Origin: Pegea sp. RAD2-039 | Lineage: Eukaryota > Chordata > Thaliacea > Salpida > Salpidae | Length of the DNA stretch: 64,000 bases | Assembly: GCA_034620365.1 (NCBI GenBank) | Contig: JAQGEQ010000177.1 | Coordinates: 620,001-684,000, forward strand | Reading direction: 5' to 3' | Shown: positions 12,737 to 26,036 of the stretch, one piece after another | Numbering within the stretch: position 1 is the stretch's first letter | Layout: every line of letters begins with the position of its first letter | Program-made: the position numbers and the translations under genes | Notes under the pieces: model-generated | What the model was told of the DNA's origin: nothing | The model's database searches: none | Seen by the model: the letters and a program-made list of their open reading frames with translations, nothing else

Positions 12737-14482
12737 ATGTTACAGTCGACCCATTCTTCCAAATATCACTCTACTACGTTCCACCAAAGCTTTGGGTCAG
12801 CACCTGCTGGCGTCCAAAACGTTGCACCAATGCAATCATCTTACATGGGACCTATCAACCCAATGCCAATTGGTTCAACTGGAAGTGGTAACCCAGTTAG
12901 CTTTAATAACGTTATTAATCAAAGTTATAACCCAGTATCTTTAGACCATCAAAATGCTGCAGTTATGAGTAACCACGCTAGACAACTGACCAGAGTAGCA
13001 CCACCAAATATGTCTGCTCCCCCTTACGGAGCACCTATGCCTGGCTCAGCTATTTCGCAGAATATGGCGCTAATGTTGGGTCAACGTGGTATGGACAACA
13101 AACCTTACAGGCGAACTCTCCCCCACGCCAAGCCTCCATACAGTTATATTTCTCTAATCACGATGGCTCTACAGTCATGTGATAAGCAGATGATGACTTT
13201 AAGCGACATATACAACTGGATTATGAACTTTTTTCCATTTTATCGTCAAAACCAACAACGATGGCAAAATTCAATACGTCATAGTCTTTCGTTTAACGAT
13301 TGTTTTGTTAAAGTACCTCGATCGGCGGATAAGCCTGGAAAAGGCTCTTACTGGACTTTACATCCAGAGGCTGGTAACATGTTTGAAAATGGATGCTTCT
13401 TGCGTCGACAAAAACGTTTCAAATCTACGAACAAGGCAAAACTAAAAGTAGGGCAAAGTGGAGAAGGAAAAAACCAGTCAAATATTTTCGCTAGCCAAAG
13501 TCCATCAACTCCAGCAGCTGTTAATGAAGAGACGAGATCGAATTCAGCTGTAATGGTTGGAGCATCATCTGTAGCTGAAACTATTCCGAAAATAGAGCAG
13601 CACGTCGAAAGTTCAAAGTTGAGAAATTCTCCAGCCTTGAATGGCTCCAACGATAAATCTGAATATCCTTCCTGTCGTTTAGAAGTGGCTCGGAATACTA
13701 CCAACTACCCACAAAGTCCAAGCTCAGAAAGTTCTTCTCGAAACAATCTGAGATCTGAAAACATCAACGATTCATCTTTGACCCCAACTTCAATGATTAA
13801 TAATTCTGTTGGCTCCCAACTATACCACAGAATGGCATCAGTTGGTTGTGGGGTGAAAACTGAGAAATCATCTGTTTGTGATCAATCTTCTCGTTGTAAC
13901 AATGAACATGCGAATGTTTCTCAATTTGAACAACACCAGCAAACACCTGGCTGGTATAGTAATGCTGCTTATTCATTCCAACAGAATAACGTCATCGTAT
14001 CAGCAGTAGCAGCTGCTTCTAACTCCTTTGCAGCAGCAACTCATCCCTTCTCAATCACAAATCTAATGCACGGAAACGCAAGTAATGGCTTGATATCTGG
14101 GGCGAGCTCATCTCACACGGGCACAACTGATCATAGCCACCAGCAGCGTCCATCCGCCCATGAAAACAATTATAATTCAAGCCATCAGCATAATAGCAAA
14201 GAGTTTTACGTATCTTCAGTTGCACCCTCTTACCAGCAGCATTTTGTACCAACTAGTAATGAACGCATATCACCAATAAACAATCAGCAACAATCTCTCA
14301 CAGTGGGATCTCCTGCTGAAGTGGCAACTGCTTCTTCACCACCATTTGTTGGCAGCTATATTTCTATGAATGACTCTAATCAATATGGACAGTTAGTTCA
14401 CATGACTACAGCGTTGGGAAGTGATCGTCAAGCAAGACTTGGAATTGGACAATACAGTAGCACACCTGTATCTTACTACTAA
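12737..14482 (+). CDS. FoxA: FoxA (HNF3/forkhead) transcription factor, intronless
   Basis: A single open frame encodes 581 aa from the first in-frame ATG (MLQSTHSS). The frame is open upstream to a stop at 12671, but without another ATG. The forkhead winged-helix domain (residues about 132-229, bases 13130-13423) begins [13 protein letters not shown] and includes [38 protein letters not shown] and [12 protein letters not shown], diagnostic of class A. The preceding YRRTLPHA and the downstream HPFSITNLM (residues about 436-444, FoxA conserved region II) confirm it. Flanks are rich in Ser, Asn, Gln and His. FoxA proteins are pioneer factors for endoderm and pharynx, binding TGTTTAC-type sites. 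IYNWIMNFF replaces the common IYQFIMDLF. The gene stands alone, with about 3.8 kb upstream and 23 kb downstream lacking provable genes, fitting a large regulatory domain. Confidence 0.97.
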   Translation: MLQSTHSSKYHSTTFHQSFGSAPAGVQNVAPMQSSYMGPINPMPIGSTGSGNPVSFNNVINQSYNPVSLDHQNAAVMSNHARQLTRVAPPNMSAPPYGAPMPGSAISQNMALMLGQRGMDNKPYRRTLPHAKPPYSYISLITMALQSCDKQMMTLSDIYNWIMNFFPFYRQNQQRWQNSIRHSLSFNDCFVKVPRSADKPGKGSYWTLHPEAGNMFENGCFLRRQKRFKSTNKAKLKVGQSGEGKNQSNIFASQSPSTPAAVNEETRSNSAVMVGASSVAETIPKIEQHVESSKLRNSPALNGSNDKSEYPSCRLEVARNTTNYPQSPSSESSSRNNLRSENINDSSLTPTSMINNSVGSQLYHRMASVGCGVKTEKSSVCDQSSRCNNEHANVSQFEQHQQTPGWYSNAAYSFQQNNVIVSAVAAASNSFAAATHPFSITNLMHGNASNGLISGASSSHTGTTDHSHQQRPSAHENNYNSSHQHNSKEFYVSSVAPSYQQHFVPTSNERISPINNQQQSLTVGSPAEVATASSPPFVGSYISMNDSNQYGQLVHMTTALGSDRQARLGIGQYSSTPVSYY

Positions 14483-16689
14483 ATGGAGTTGTGAATCATG
14501 TTTTGATTAAATTTAATTCCTTTCAGTAATATTAGGTAATGAACTTCTTTCTGCATCTTTTTATTTTAATTTACAAATTTCTATTTAACTTTTTTTAACT
14601 GGTTTTATTTGTAATTAGTTTAAACTTTTATCTACAATCCTTTTTATTAAGCAGATTATTAATCTGAAAAGTATCAGCTAACAACTAACGAAGTAATTTA
14701 CTGTTTGATACTTTTCGTCCCTTGAAAATATCTCACGACGTTTTCTTCTTTTTTGATTCGTCCAATTTAGTTTGACCCTCTTTGTATCATCATTACGTTT
14801 TATTTCGTTTTGCTTGGCTGGTTTCTTTCATCACTTATTATTATTTAACAACTTTATTTAAATCAAAGATTTTAACTAAGGATTCTCATGTGCAGATTTG
14901 TATGCAGATATATAGATGAAAATTGTAAAAAATAAGTTAACCTAGTTTAAATGCTGCTTCAGATCTTGTTATCGTGCTGACTTCAACGAATCTCTTAAAT
15001 ACTAGTGACTGACTTTACAAGGAAGTTATTTGCACAAATCTTGGTAACGTCATAATTTTGCAAATCATTTATTTAGCTTCTGTTTGATTCCTTTTTAGCA
15101 ACGATGACAAGGGCTTATGATTTTATTTTTAGATAGTTTTTGTTTCATTTGAAAATCATAGATTTTTTCTTTATTTTTTATTATGACGAATTTTTAATTC
15201 AACTTTTATGATAAAATCTGAATCAGAAATATTTTAGGCTTTTTTTGCAAATAAAAAAGTACTTAATTGTTAAGCATTAAATTACGACAAATTTCATTTT
15301 TTGCAAAGAAGACTAAACAAGTTTAATGAAAAATCTTTTGAATAATTAAATCATTTTTAATTAGGATCAGTTTTCTGTTATGTTTTTACTTTGATTTTTT
15401 ATATTTTTATTCAATATAATTGAGTTAGTATTAATGAAATACTTTTTGCAAAAGAACTTTTCATATATTTCAAAAATTAGAGTTGGACAATTTTCAAGCA
15501 CAAAGGTGGTACTAAAAACTGTTTTCCCAAAACCATATAAACAAAAGAATGAGAAAAAGGTCAAAAATATTTGATTACAGTCAGCTTATAAGCTGTCATT
15601 TAGATGATTTGAAAGTGATTAAAACAAACTACACGTTGCATCATTAACTTAAAACAACTGATTTTGTAGTCATATTTCCTAAAACACTTACCACCCGTGA
15701 TAAGATACCATACAACTAAAAAAAGTTAAAAAAACGCTTTTGTTCGATTTTCTAAAAGAATCTAAATCAAATGCTGATTTTACGTTGCTTTCACCTAATA
15801 CTGATATCCAGTAAAAACTACAATTTTGGACATTTTGCGTGAAATTGCTGCCTACAAAAACAAATAACTTTTTTTATATTCTTCTTTGTGATATTTTGTT
15901 AGTTTTAATTCTTAATTCGAAGTTTGTTTATCATCTTTTGGTTTTCTACTTTTAAAGATTGTAATCTGTAAATACTAACCTTTTTCGTTTCTGTTTTTTA
16001 TTATCTTTTTAATTGTGGTTCGCGTCCGAAACCGTTTTAATGATGGTGATATTGCAATAAAATGACATTTAAACAGAGTTTCATATTTTTTAGAGATCAA
16101 TTTAAAACTCGAGAGCAGCAAGTCTTAATTACCACCTATTAAGTGAAGTCACAAACAAATATTTTTTTCAGATAGATCAATTTCTATTATATCGGAAGAC
16201 ATTTTTTTCTAAGCTGCAAACAGCCTAAAGTTTGATTGTTTTTTAAATCGAAAGAGGAAGAAAAATCGGTGCAGCATCTTTGTCATACAGACTTTTATCT
16301 GTTATCTGATACCAGCAATATCAAATGGCTGAGATAATGGCTGAAAGAGTTCCATTTAAAAATTAAGGTAAATTCTCTTTATAAAAGTAATCACAAAAAA
16401 GAACTGTCATTCATTCGTACCCAGACCATAAGGAAACTGATTAATTAGCCAATAAGTTACGGATGAGAAATTGGTTGGAACTTTTTCGCGTGTATTCATG
16501 TATTTTATTTAGTCATCAAGCGGTTACCATGACAATATGGCGATACATAGTTGCCAGATATACGTCAAAATAAAATCACCTTCGGGTTCTTGGCAAACAA
16601 ACTACTACGATTTAATTTGTCGCACGTGTTTCTGTACTAAAACACAATAGGATTATAGTAGTTTACATATAAACCTCTATCAGTCGACT

Positions 16690-16800
16690 TACTATCGCGC
16701 AAAACAAGCTTCGATGCGCTTGATTGGGCCGAGCTGGAAGGCGGCCATTTTGTTTATTGGCCGAGATTGTGAATTGATTTGAGCGGCTGCTCGGTCTATA
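16690..16800. promoter_or_regulatory. GC-rich, promoter-like island with paired ATTGG/GGCCGAG words
   Basis: This island downstream of FoxA contains GGCCGAG twice (16727-16733 and 16759-16765), each preceded by ATTGG (an inverted CCAAT box). Between them is GGCGGCCATTTTG, which resembles a YY1-type element. There is no attached open frame. A promoter or enhancer role is inferred from motif content alone. Confidence 0.3.
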
Positions 16801-19800
16801 TTTGAACCTTTTAGATAATTTTTCATTAAAATTGTTTTAATTTCATGCCAATTTTAAGAGAAAATATTCAACCTCTGCATTGCTAGTCAATATATACTTT
16901 TTTTTCCTTCCAGCAAATAGTATATTTGAAAATATTAAAGCTTTTTCAAGATGCTTAGTTTGTTTAGTCGTTGAACCCTAAGTTTGAAATTTTATGTTTT
17001 ATTTACATAACCTGCTATGAACTTATCTGTAAAAAATCAATTTTTGGAGTGCACAGATAGAGATAGTAAAAATATAATTTCACTTAACAAGCTTTTTTGA
17101 TGTGGTTTACTCAGTTTTCGTTACCGTGTAACTACTTTTAATTATACATAAGCTTTTTCCTTTATTTTGTTTACATATCTCTTAAATGCAGTAACTTATT
17201 GCATTTTTTAGAGACAAAATATAAAAACCAACTTTTAAAGGCTTCTTTGGAGTTCTTTCATTCCGACCCAACAACACTTACAATATTGGCTTTTTCTTTT
17301 CTTTCAATACTGCAAGTTACAATGACACTCGAAAAAGTTTGTTTCAAGATTTCTTTCTTACTTCACAATTAAAATTCGACAAAAATTTTTCTACTTCATA
17401 GCTTTAAAAGGTTATTTACTTTGAGTTTGCTAGTGTAGATTGATTTCCACAATTGTAAGACATAATTAGAAAAATATTTATAAATAAACGATTTTTTAAA
17501 GCCTAAAGTCTAATGTTTAACCAATGCGAGCTTCAATCAACCTAACGGTACTTGCGGCTACCAACGTCATCTTTATTTTTTCTCAAAGTTCAAAGTATTT
17601 GAAATGTTCTTTATATAGATTCAACTACAATCTTCATGTTTTTTGAGTACTCTTCGAATTTCTAAAACCATCAGATTGCTAGATAAGAGCACAACATTTA
17701 GATTTGAATTTTATGCTTAGCAAATATTTAAAATAGCTCCATTAAATTAATTGAAAGCTTACTGAAATTCGCTTATTCAGATATTGTTGTAGTAATACCA
17801 AAAAAATTAGCATTTAGAAGGCATAAAAAATGAATTAATAAAGTATTTAGTAATTTTTGGAAATCCATTTTGTCCTAAGGTTGATTACGCAACTGTAAAA
17901 ACAGTTCAACTAAAAAGTAAATATTTTGTCTAAGCCTGTCAATACCTATATTTCACCACTTCAATACAACAACAGTAAAACGTTTAGATATTTTAAAAGT
18001 GGTCTTATAACTTTTAGAACTTTTTGGCACAACAGTTTTTAAAACCTTATAAACTTTCAATTTAATTTTTAATGTTTTAAAATTTTAATTGAGCATAACG
18101 TTGAATAGAATACAATAGATTTCCAAATATCGATTTTAATTTGAACTAGTATAAACTATTTTATAGCAACCTTAAAATATAATCAATCTATACCTTTACA
18201 ATTTTTTTTATATACTTTGTTTTCTTCTATTGGCATGTAAACTATATTTCAAGAAGTGTAAACATTATTATCGTATTACATTAAATCGTCACTAGATTGA
18301 AAATTTCATAAAATATATTTGAGTTATCTAAGAGACTTGACTTATTGTAAGAGGTAGTGTTTCGAACATTTTTCCAGATTCATTGAAATGCAGCGTGATT
18401 ACAAAATTAATTTTGTAGTATTTTTGATGAGATGCCAAAAACATTGATTAGTTTCATCTCAGGTCTTTTCTGAATGGATGCTTTGAGGACCCAATTGATA
18501 ACAGTGAGCATATCTTTGATGTGGATCACTCATGCATAAATTTCTTTCTCTTTACTAACTTTTAGATCAAATACTTATATTAGACTTCTCTTTTGAAGGT
18601 TAAAGTATTGCCAATCATTGAGTAAGATTTTAGGTATCTTACTCAATACTGTTTAAATCGTTTGTTTTTTTAAATGTAAATATAAATAATTGTTCATTTT
18701 TATTTTTATATCTTAAATGGTTCAATTTGATTTCAAAAACTTGAACTGTTTGTAGTTGACCGAAACTGAAAGTCTTTCATTTAACTTAGCTTTATCTAGT
18801 TTTATAGGAAAGTGCTTTCAGTTATTGTTTGACTAAAAATTTTTCCATTTTGAATAATGTGCAATTTTTTTATTTTCTATTTTGGCATTTTTGATTAAAC
18901 AAAGCTGAAGTTATTGTAAATACAGTAATTGACAATAAACTTATAGAATTAGCTGTTATCTAATATTTGAGCTATAATTAGTAAAAGGTCAAAAAAACAA
19001 AAGAAAATATACATAATTTTATTACGTAATTGCAACATTATAATAAGTAAATAGTACACGCAAGAAGTTTAGTATTTGAAAACCACTCAAATGTGAAATA
19101 ATTTTCAAATTAAGGTAATATTAATGCGTATAGAAGAGAAGTAGAAAGTGTGGATCGTCATCTCAAATATTAAATTACAACAAAGTGAATTGAGTTTACA
19201 AATAGAGGCCTTTAAAGTACAAGTGGAGATAGAAAAATATGATGTTTCACAAAACATTTCTGTTAGTTGTAGACAACAAAAGTGATTCTTTAAAAAAAGG
19301 ACTAATTTTCACCTTTCTGGGCTATTAGTAAATTGGTGTTAGGATGCTTAGTGCCCTTAGTTTTGAGTGAATACCGCCGTCAACATCTAATGCTAAATGA
19401 TTGATTGCCGCTTAAAGTTTCAGAAATAAGTTCAAGCCCTGTATGAAGCATGCTAACGCAAGAGCTTAAAAAACTAAAAAAACAGCTGAAATTATATGAA
19501 ATTAGACATTTTAGAGGAGTAAAAACAAGTTTTTTATTCCATACTAGAGTTTTAAGACGGTAATGTTATAATTTTGGCCTTTAGCTCTAAACTAAAGAGG
19601 CCATAAAAACCTTCTCAACTTAAGTGCTGATGAGAAAAGTAAAAGTTTAAACGTTATGTAAGCATCTATCAGATTTGTTTAAAGAATAATTAGTCAAAAC
19701 AGACACTAATTATTATGACTTGAACAATCCTTTTAATATCTGAAAAGGAAAAAGATGTTTTAACCACTATCAATTTCAATACTGTTTAACAATTAAGTTA

Positions 19801-22800
19801 ATTGATTCATTTGTTAATTTGAAGTTTTATTAATATTAACATTTTAGCGTTGTGTTGAAGTCAAACTTTAACTAACTTCAGTCACTTTTCATGAAATAGA
19901 AAACTTGAAATACCTATTAACTATTCAAAAATATTGTTTTTTAATATTTATAAATTATTTTTAAAATCTTAGAATATTTCAGCTTATTGAATTTTTTTAT
20001 TTAAGTTTTATCTTCAAATTATCATTAGATGTTTAGTAACTTGGATTCAGTTTTTAACCAAGTTATTAAAGGCCACAAAGTTAGCTTAGACGTGAATAAC
20101 ATTTCAATTTCAGTTCAATTGAGAAAGTCGAAGAGTAGTGAGAACAATTCAATGATTTAACAAAGAAAGTAAACGCCACAATCGATTCACTAGCAGTGAC
20201 GATCAGTTAGTGGCATGAGCACCATCGAGTTTGAAGCGTTGATGTGATCGGGAAACTGAATAGTACAAGCAGCAGGCACTTTCACAACCTCACAAGTATT
20301 ACTTTGGAGAGATTGAAGGCTCTTCACCTTAGTATCATACAATCAATTGTATGTGGTGCTTTCAAGAATGGCCAACTTATAACGACCGTCACCTGGCTTG
20401 TGAAAGTTGCTTGAATATCTAGGCATGGAAGCAGATCAACGTTTTACTCCACACTCATGTAAACCTACTATCCGTTCGAGTCGAGTCTGATTCTGCTTGT
20501 GATATTATATTAAAATTCTATCCGAGCTTAGTTCCCACGAATAAAACTGCTGCAAAAGGTTGCAACTGATCGGGTACTCATGATATTTTGGATTTTAATT
20601 TGATTTGAGGTCTTATCATTAATTCAATTATTTTCTTATAACTCACTGATGTTTACTTGAATGTACAAATTAGTTATTCGATTACAGAAGCTTGTTGCTT
20701 TATATGCACTGCAGATATTTGAAAGCATTGTAGTAAAATCAACAGTTAATTTTATTAAAGAAATACTTAAATAGTTATGAATTATATAATTCGAAAAGTT
20801 TTTTAAGCTACCTTCATTGATGTGGCTTCTATCCAAAAACTCGTAGGTTACTTTTAATCCATCTGTTGAAAGTTAATAAACTAATTTTGTCCGTTTACTT
20901 GCCTAATGCAAAGTAAAATGCTGAGGTATTTCAAAGAATATCTTTTCTATTTAATTATATTTTAATAAAAATTGTTCAAACTAGTAAATATGTTTACATG
21001 ATATTATGATTAATGACTTTTTCAAAATTTTATGGGCACCGTTGCCTCATTTTGAACTTGCGTTTTTAGTTTTTTTTTAATTGAAAATCTTTAAATTGTT
21101 ACACAGCTCTGGTATTAGTAATTCAAAGTTTATTGAATCAAAACTCTCCGACTAATTGAAAAATATTTATTTATAACCATCATTAGAAAACTGAGATTTT
21201 AGTTTTGAAAATATTTCATATTTTGAACATTAGAAGCTTGCTATATGCACTTGAAAGAAAATCGCCCGAAAAATGAGCTTTCAGTATTTAATTATAATCA
21301 TGAGTTTAATAATTATATCTGAAATTAAACATAATATTATTTTTAAGCAATATTTTTATAAGCTTAAACTTATCATTCTGTTACAAGTAAAATATTTTGC
21401 TTCCTTAGCTTTATTTCCACAAATTAAAAAATAAAACTAACGATAAAGACATTCTTTATAGTTTAAAAAGGCAAGTTTTGGTAGAACAAATCCTTTTTAA
21501 TATTTATTCGTATGATGACAAATGTGGAAAGAACTGAAAAACCATCGAAGCATGCCAGATAAAGTCTGACCGCTTGATACTCAAGTTACAAACCCATCTT
21601 TCATTCAGTTAAAAATCTCTTCAAGCATAATCGGTGCAAAAATATCAATTGATGGATTAAATTTTTAGTAATCTTAATGAGGTGACCTATAAATCTTTTT
21701 CAAGAACTATTTAATTTGAAATTTTGTCCGAAAAACTGATATCGTTGGCAATCGGAGAAGTTAGAGAACAGTTATTTAAACAAACAAAGCAAGCAACTGA
21801 TTTATAAAATTTAAAAGCCTTAGGTACTTAATTATTCGAAAGAATGAATTTGTTTATTCATTTTCTGATAAATTTCTAAAATATCAATCATCTATTAGTG
21901 TTTTTTACACGTTTTACAATTTCGAACTAATTGAAAACTTTTTGAATTTAAATAAGAAATTAGGCATTTAAAGGTTTTTATTAGAAGCAACTACCTATAA
22001 CCGTTTTGCTCATTTAAACAGATGAACATATTGAAATAGAAGAAAGACTTTCTCAATAGTTGATTTAACACAAGGTTAAAGTAAGATACTGTGTTGATAA
22101 TAAAATTAAGAGTTTATATATTGCTTCATTTTCTCTATTATTTTGTTAACATAATGAACTTATTAACATTTTTACTCATTTTTCTTTTGCTTCGTGAAGA
22201 ATATTTCTTATTGTTGACTATTAGCTTACATTAGTGTAATTTTCATGTTGCTAATATTGCTAATTACTTGAAGATTCTGATATTTCAATAATTCCAGCAT
22301 ATTTGTGGTTATAATGACGTTGTTATTTATGAGTGGTGTTACTGTGTAGCATTAAATTTTATAACACTATTGATATAATAAATATAAAAAGGAGAAGTAT
22401 TTTGAACATATTTCAGTTTAGTATATGATCTAATTTTTAAATGCCTTTCTGTAAGGCTAAGGTTTCATTCTTTAAATTGCTTTAATTCAAAAGTTATTTA
22501 AACAAACTAAACAAACCTAATAATCATGTATACCAACAAAATGATAAACAAATACTTTACATTAAAATGATAATTGTAAAATCTAGCTTAAATAACTTAA
22601 GTGTAAGATTATATTGTTTGAAAGTTGTTTAATGACGAAACCATGACCACCATAGTACACAAACACTTTAAACACTTCAATGCTTATACAGTTTTCCAAA
22701 CCGATAAATAACTGAACCTCTTGCTTATCATGAGTTTGTCATTGATTAATGAGTTTGAAATCAATGAATGAAAATTGAAAGCTATATTGTATTCAGATGA

Positions 22801-24439
22801 TGATAAGATTGATTTTTTTATTGATAATATCACATATTCATAACTGGCTTGAATGGATTTTATAAATGGAGTTGAGAAATAGAAACCCTCACCAAAAGGT
22901 TTTAGGTCTTTGTTGTGGCCAACAATTCACGCAGTTTGACCTCTGTAGATTCCTGAGTAACTCTAAGACATGCTATAAGACTTCTCCTCTGTAAAATGAT
23001 CAATTGACATACAAATAGCAATTTGATCTTGTTTCTTAAGTCAGTAATCAACTTTAGATCGCCATTAGAATGCAGTCTTAACTCATCGCCATTTATACCC
23101 TTTGCAATATCCAACAGAATTACTTAAAAGTTATCCGACAATAGGAATAGGTTCAATTGTTAACGTGGTTTCGATCTTTACTTGGTTTGTTTGTTCAAAA
23201 CACGATAATATTTGAAGCTGGCCAAGAGGTAGCTTTTCTTTTTCTACTTTTATTTCTTTTGTATTCAGTAAATCATTCATTCTGCATTTATGCTAGATTC
23301 TATATTAAAATAGAAAAACTTTGAGAAGAAGAGTAAAAGTACTTTATTGTTCTTTAGCAATTTTTTTGCGAATAATGTTGTTTTAAAAATTCTTTTTTTT
23401 TTCTTTAAGTATACTGTCTTTGTACTATAAGGACATTTTGCTGACTTAAAAACACTGTTATAAGTATTAACTGTAATCTTATGCTTTTTATGTTTATAAA
23501 AGAATTCTGGTAGAAGAAGTAGAAATATTTGTGATAACTTTTTTCAATTTTTACTCAAAAAACTTTAAACAAATTCAAAAACCAAACAATAAATATATGT
23601 TACAATAAAATAGCAAGTAAACACTTTTATATCTACTTTAAAATCATAAGTATTGTTCACATGTTATTTATACTCTTTTATTTGTACTTAATGCCATTTC
23701 AATATATTTACTTAAACTTGTTTTACACTTAAGGTATCCTTCGAAATTGACTTATCTGACTAATGAGTAAATAAATCTTATAAGTGTGAAATTACTTTTG
23801 TCAAAGTGAAAAGTCTTTAGTTTAAATTATCGAGAATATCGACAGTGACTTTAATGAGCTTTTACTAGACTTCAAAACAATTATCAATAGTAGCCAAATC
23901 TCTTTTAAGATTTTTCAAAGTCTGATACCACAGATATGAAACAAGTATTAAATTAGTACAGCAAAACTCACTTAAAATTTATAAATATTTTTTATAAACG
24001 TTGGCAATTGGATACTATCAAAAAGTATTCTAAAAAGAAGTTAAAAGGATTGTGAGGACATTATGCTGAACTATTTAAAAAGTCGAAAATAAAGTCAGGT
24101 GTTAAAAATAAAGAAAGGGTTATTTCCTATGTTCATATATCAAATTCTGACTACTGAATATCAAACAAAGGATAGATGCGACATCTCGAAGGAAGTAATG
24201 AACAAATAATTTCGTGTTGCAGCTAATACAATCAATCAAATAGCTAAAAATAGTCGCTAAGAACTCATAAGAAACATTGAAAGAAAACCAACATAGTCGA
24301 TGGAAGTTGAACAAACATCAGCACCAGTGTTGAACATCTAATTGTATAGTGACTAAACTACAGTGATAAGCATATACTCTCGTTTTTATACGACCCATGA
24401 ATCAATGTGTCCCTACTGATTTGTGTTTCCTTCGTTTAT

Positions 24440-24640
24440 TAAATATTTCATTTGCATTTATATATTACCACTTCTTGTGCTTTTCTATCATGCTATGGCG
24501 AAAAGAGTTCAAAAGGACAATGACAAAGAGTTAGGGTTCGATCACAGCCATTAGCTTTTGGTACGGCGCGGTGAGTAAACAAGATAACCACCCACGTAGG
24601 AACAGCTATTGATTTATGATCAGCAATCAGAAAATCGGGC
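24440..24640. promoter_or_regulatory. Candidate enhancer: POU octamer and adjoining Fox and GATA words
   Basis: A perfect ATTTGCAT octamer is at 24450-24457. GTAAACA (24575-24581) is followed directly by AGATAA (24582-24587), so a forkhead-type and a GATA-type site abut. FoxA/GATA pairs of this kind are known in endodermal enhancers. The island is less AT-rich than its surroundings and has no coding potential I can support. Function is inference. Confidence 0.3.
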
Positions 24641-25813
24641 ACGCGCCCCTTATGTTTAATCGTCAATGAAAAAGTTCGATTTCAATCTTATCAAACACTA
24701 CGTCTCTCGTGTAAATACAAAGTTTTCTCCTATTCGTGCTGTGCTGTGGCTTTGCACAAGTAATGACAACTAGTGTTCTTTCCGCGGAGAGCTTTTAATG
24801 TATCGTTCAGTTTGTAATCATATTTGAGCGATTACAAAGAAACTGCTTTTTTATCTTTATTTTCTGTTTACCAATGACAATGTGAGATTATTTTAATTCG
24901 TAGTTCCTGTTCAAATCATTTTCATTTCTTCAACAAACGTAAACTAACTTGGCTAAATTAACCAGTTAAGCAAATCTTAGCCTCATAAAAGCATGTGTAT
25001 AACTGATAACAAAATATCTTGCAAAAATTTAGTAGTAAGAAAACTTAATTTTTGTCAAAGCTATAACTTCGCAAATAAAATTTTAGAATTGTTGCTATTA
25101 TCAGGCCTTCTCTCAAGCGTTTATTGTAATAGATAAATATATAAATATTTCTCATTCGTTTTAATTGAAAAGTTAAAGTTGAAATTGTATAAAGTTTTAA
25201 AAGATATAATTGCCAACTCAACCAATAAATTTATTAAATTCATTAAAAGCTTTTTAATCCAAGTTATTATGACTTAAAATAGATCAAGCTCTTATAAAGG
25301 ATACCCTCTCGTAAACGCAGCATAACATTTGTTGAAAGCTCAAACTTTTCAAGCTATTCAGCTCTTTAATTTTAAACTTTTGACTTAAATCAGTCATTTG
25401 TGTAAATTGTCGGATCATTTTTTGTAAGTCTGATATTATTTAATATTAAAGATGGCAAAGTTTTTCCTATTTTTTTTCTTAAAAAATTGGCGGCTTATAC
25501 TTTCAACTTTTTATTTTTCCTGTTTGAATAATTTCACTTCCATGAATGCCTTTTAGTTCATTTTATTACTCAAATTCAAATGTTATCCTTTCAAATACAA
25601 ATTACCAAAAAAGGTTTTCATCTTGATTTCGGATTATAAATAAAATGTTTTGGAAGTAATTTGACAAGATATTACTCAAAGTGCCACAACTTAAAACAAA
25701 ATTAAGCGAAATGTTTTTCTGGAGTGTTCGGAAACAAAGTAGGATTTAAAAAGATTGAATAAGTTGTAATCAGTTTAAAGGATTGACTCAAAAGAGGGCG
25801 ATACGTGATATGA

Positions 25814-25835
25814 AGAGGAGAAGAAGAAGAAGAAT
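25814..25835. repeat. (GAA)n-like purine run
   Basis: A short run of GAG/GAA trinucleotides is visible within the 25.8-26.1 kb GC-richer island. Confidence 0.6.
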
Positions 25836-25940
25836 ACAGAGAAACATCTGGTCTCAATCCTGTTATGGTGGTCTTTTCTGAAAACTCTAAAAATTTTCAC
25901 GCAAAGGCGAACGTGAAACGAAGTAGTCGCAATCTGATAC

Positions 25941-26036
25941 CTGAGTAGAAGAAAAGGGAGAGGGAGAATCTGATGAGTAGTTACTGATGAAAAAAGAATC
26001 GTGATTGGAACTGATAGAAGCGAGAGATTTCAACAT
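25941..26036 (-). CDS. Orphan first-exon-like open frame (32 codons), unassigned
   Basis: An ATG at 26036 opens 32 Ser-rich codons (with SSDSPSPFSSTQ) ending at CAG before GTATCA, a plausible donor at 25940. If unspliced, the frame continues 17 more codons to a stop at 25887. A second frame just downstream on the same strand (about 25860-25700) is also open for about 55 codons, but the phases do not join cleanly. I recognise no family. It may be the 5' exon of a small gene or chance in a GC-richer island. Confidence 0.2.

Noticed and set aside
13348..13704. 118-codon antisense frame inside FoxA
   Set aside because: Shadow of the FoxA coding strand.
19320..19440. SINE-like pair of A-box-like and B-box-like words
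   Set aside because: Spacing is too wide for a tRNA promoter, and I found no second copy or poly-A tail.
22902..23114. 70-codon minus-strand frame, with a weak echo of a GINS-type RNKRCLLAY region
   Set aside because: The similarity is a few residues, the expected flanking motifs are absent, and no exon partners in phase were found.
24520..24600. tRNA-like B-box word GGGTTCGATCAC
   Set aside because: No A box at the right distance, no pairing acceptor stem, and no anticodon arm.
25970..26000. Hammerhead-ribozyme-like CTGATGAG words
   Set aside because: The required paired stem II and following GAAA at the right place are missing.
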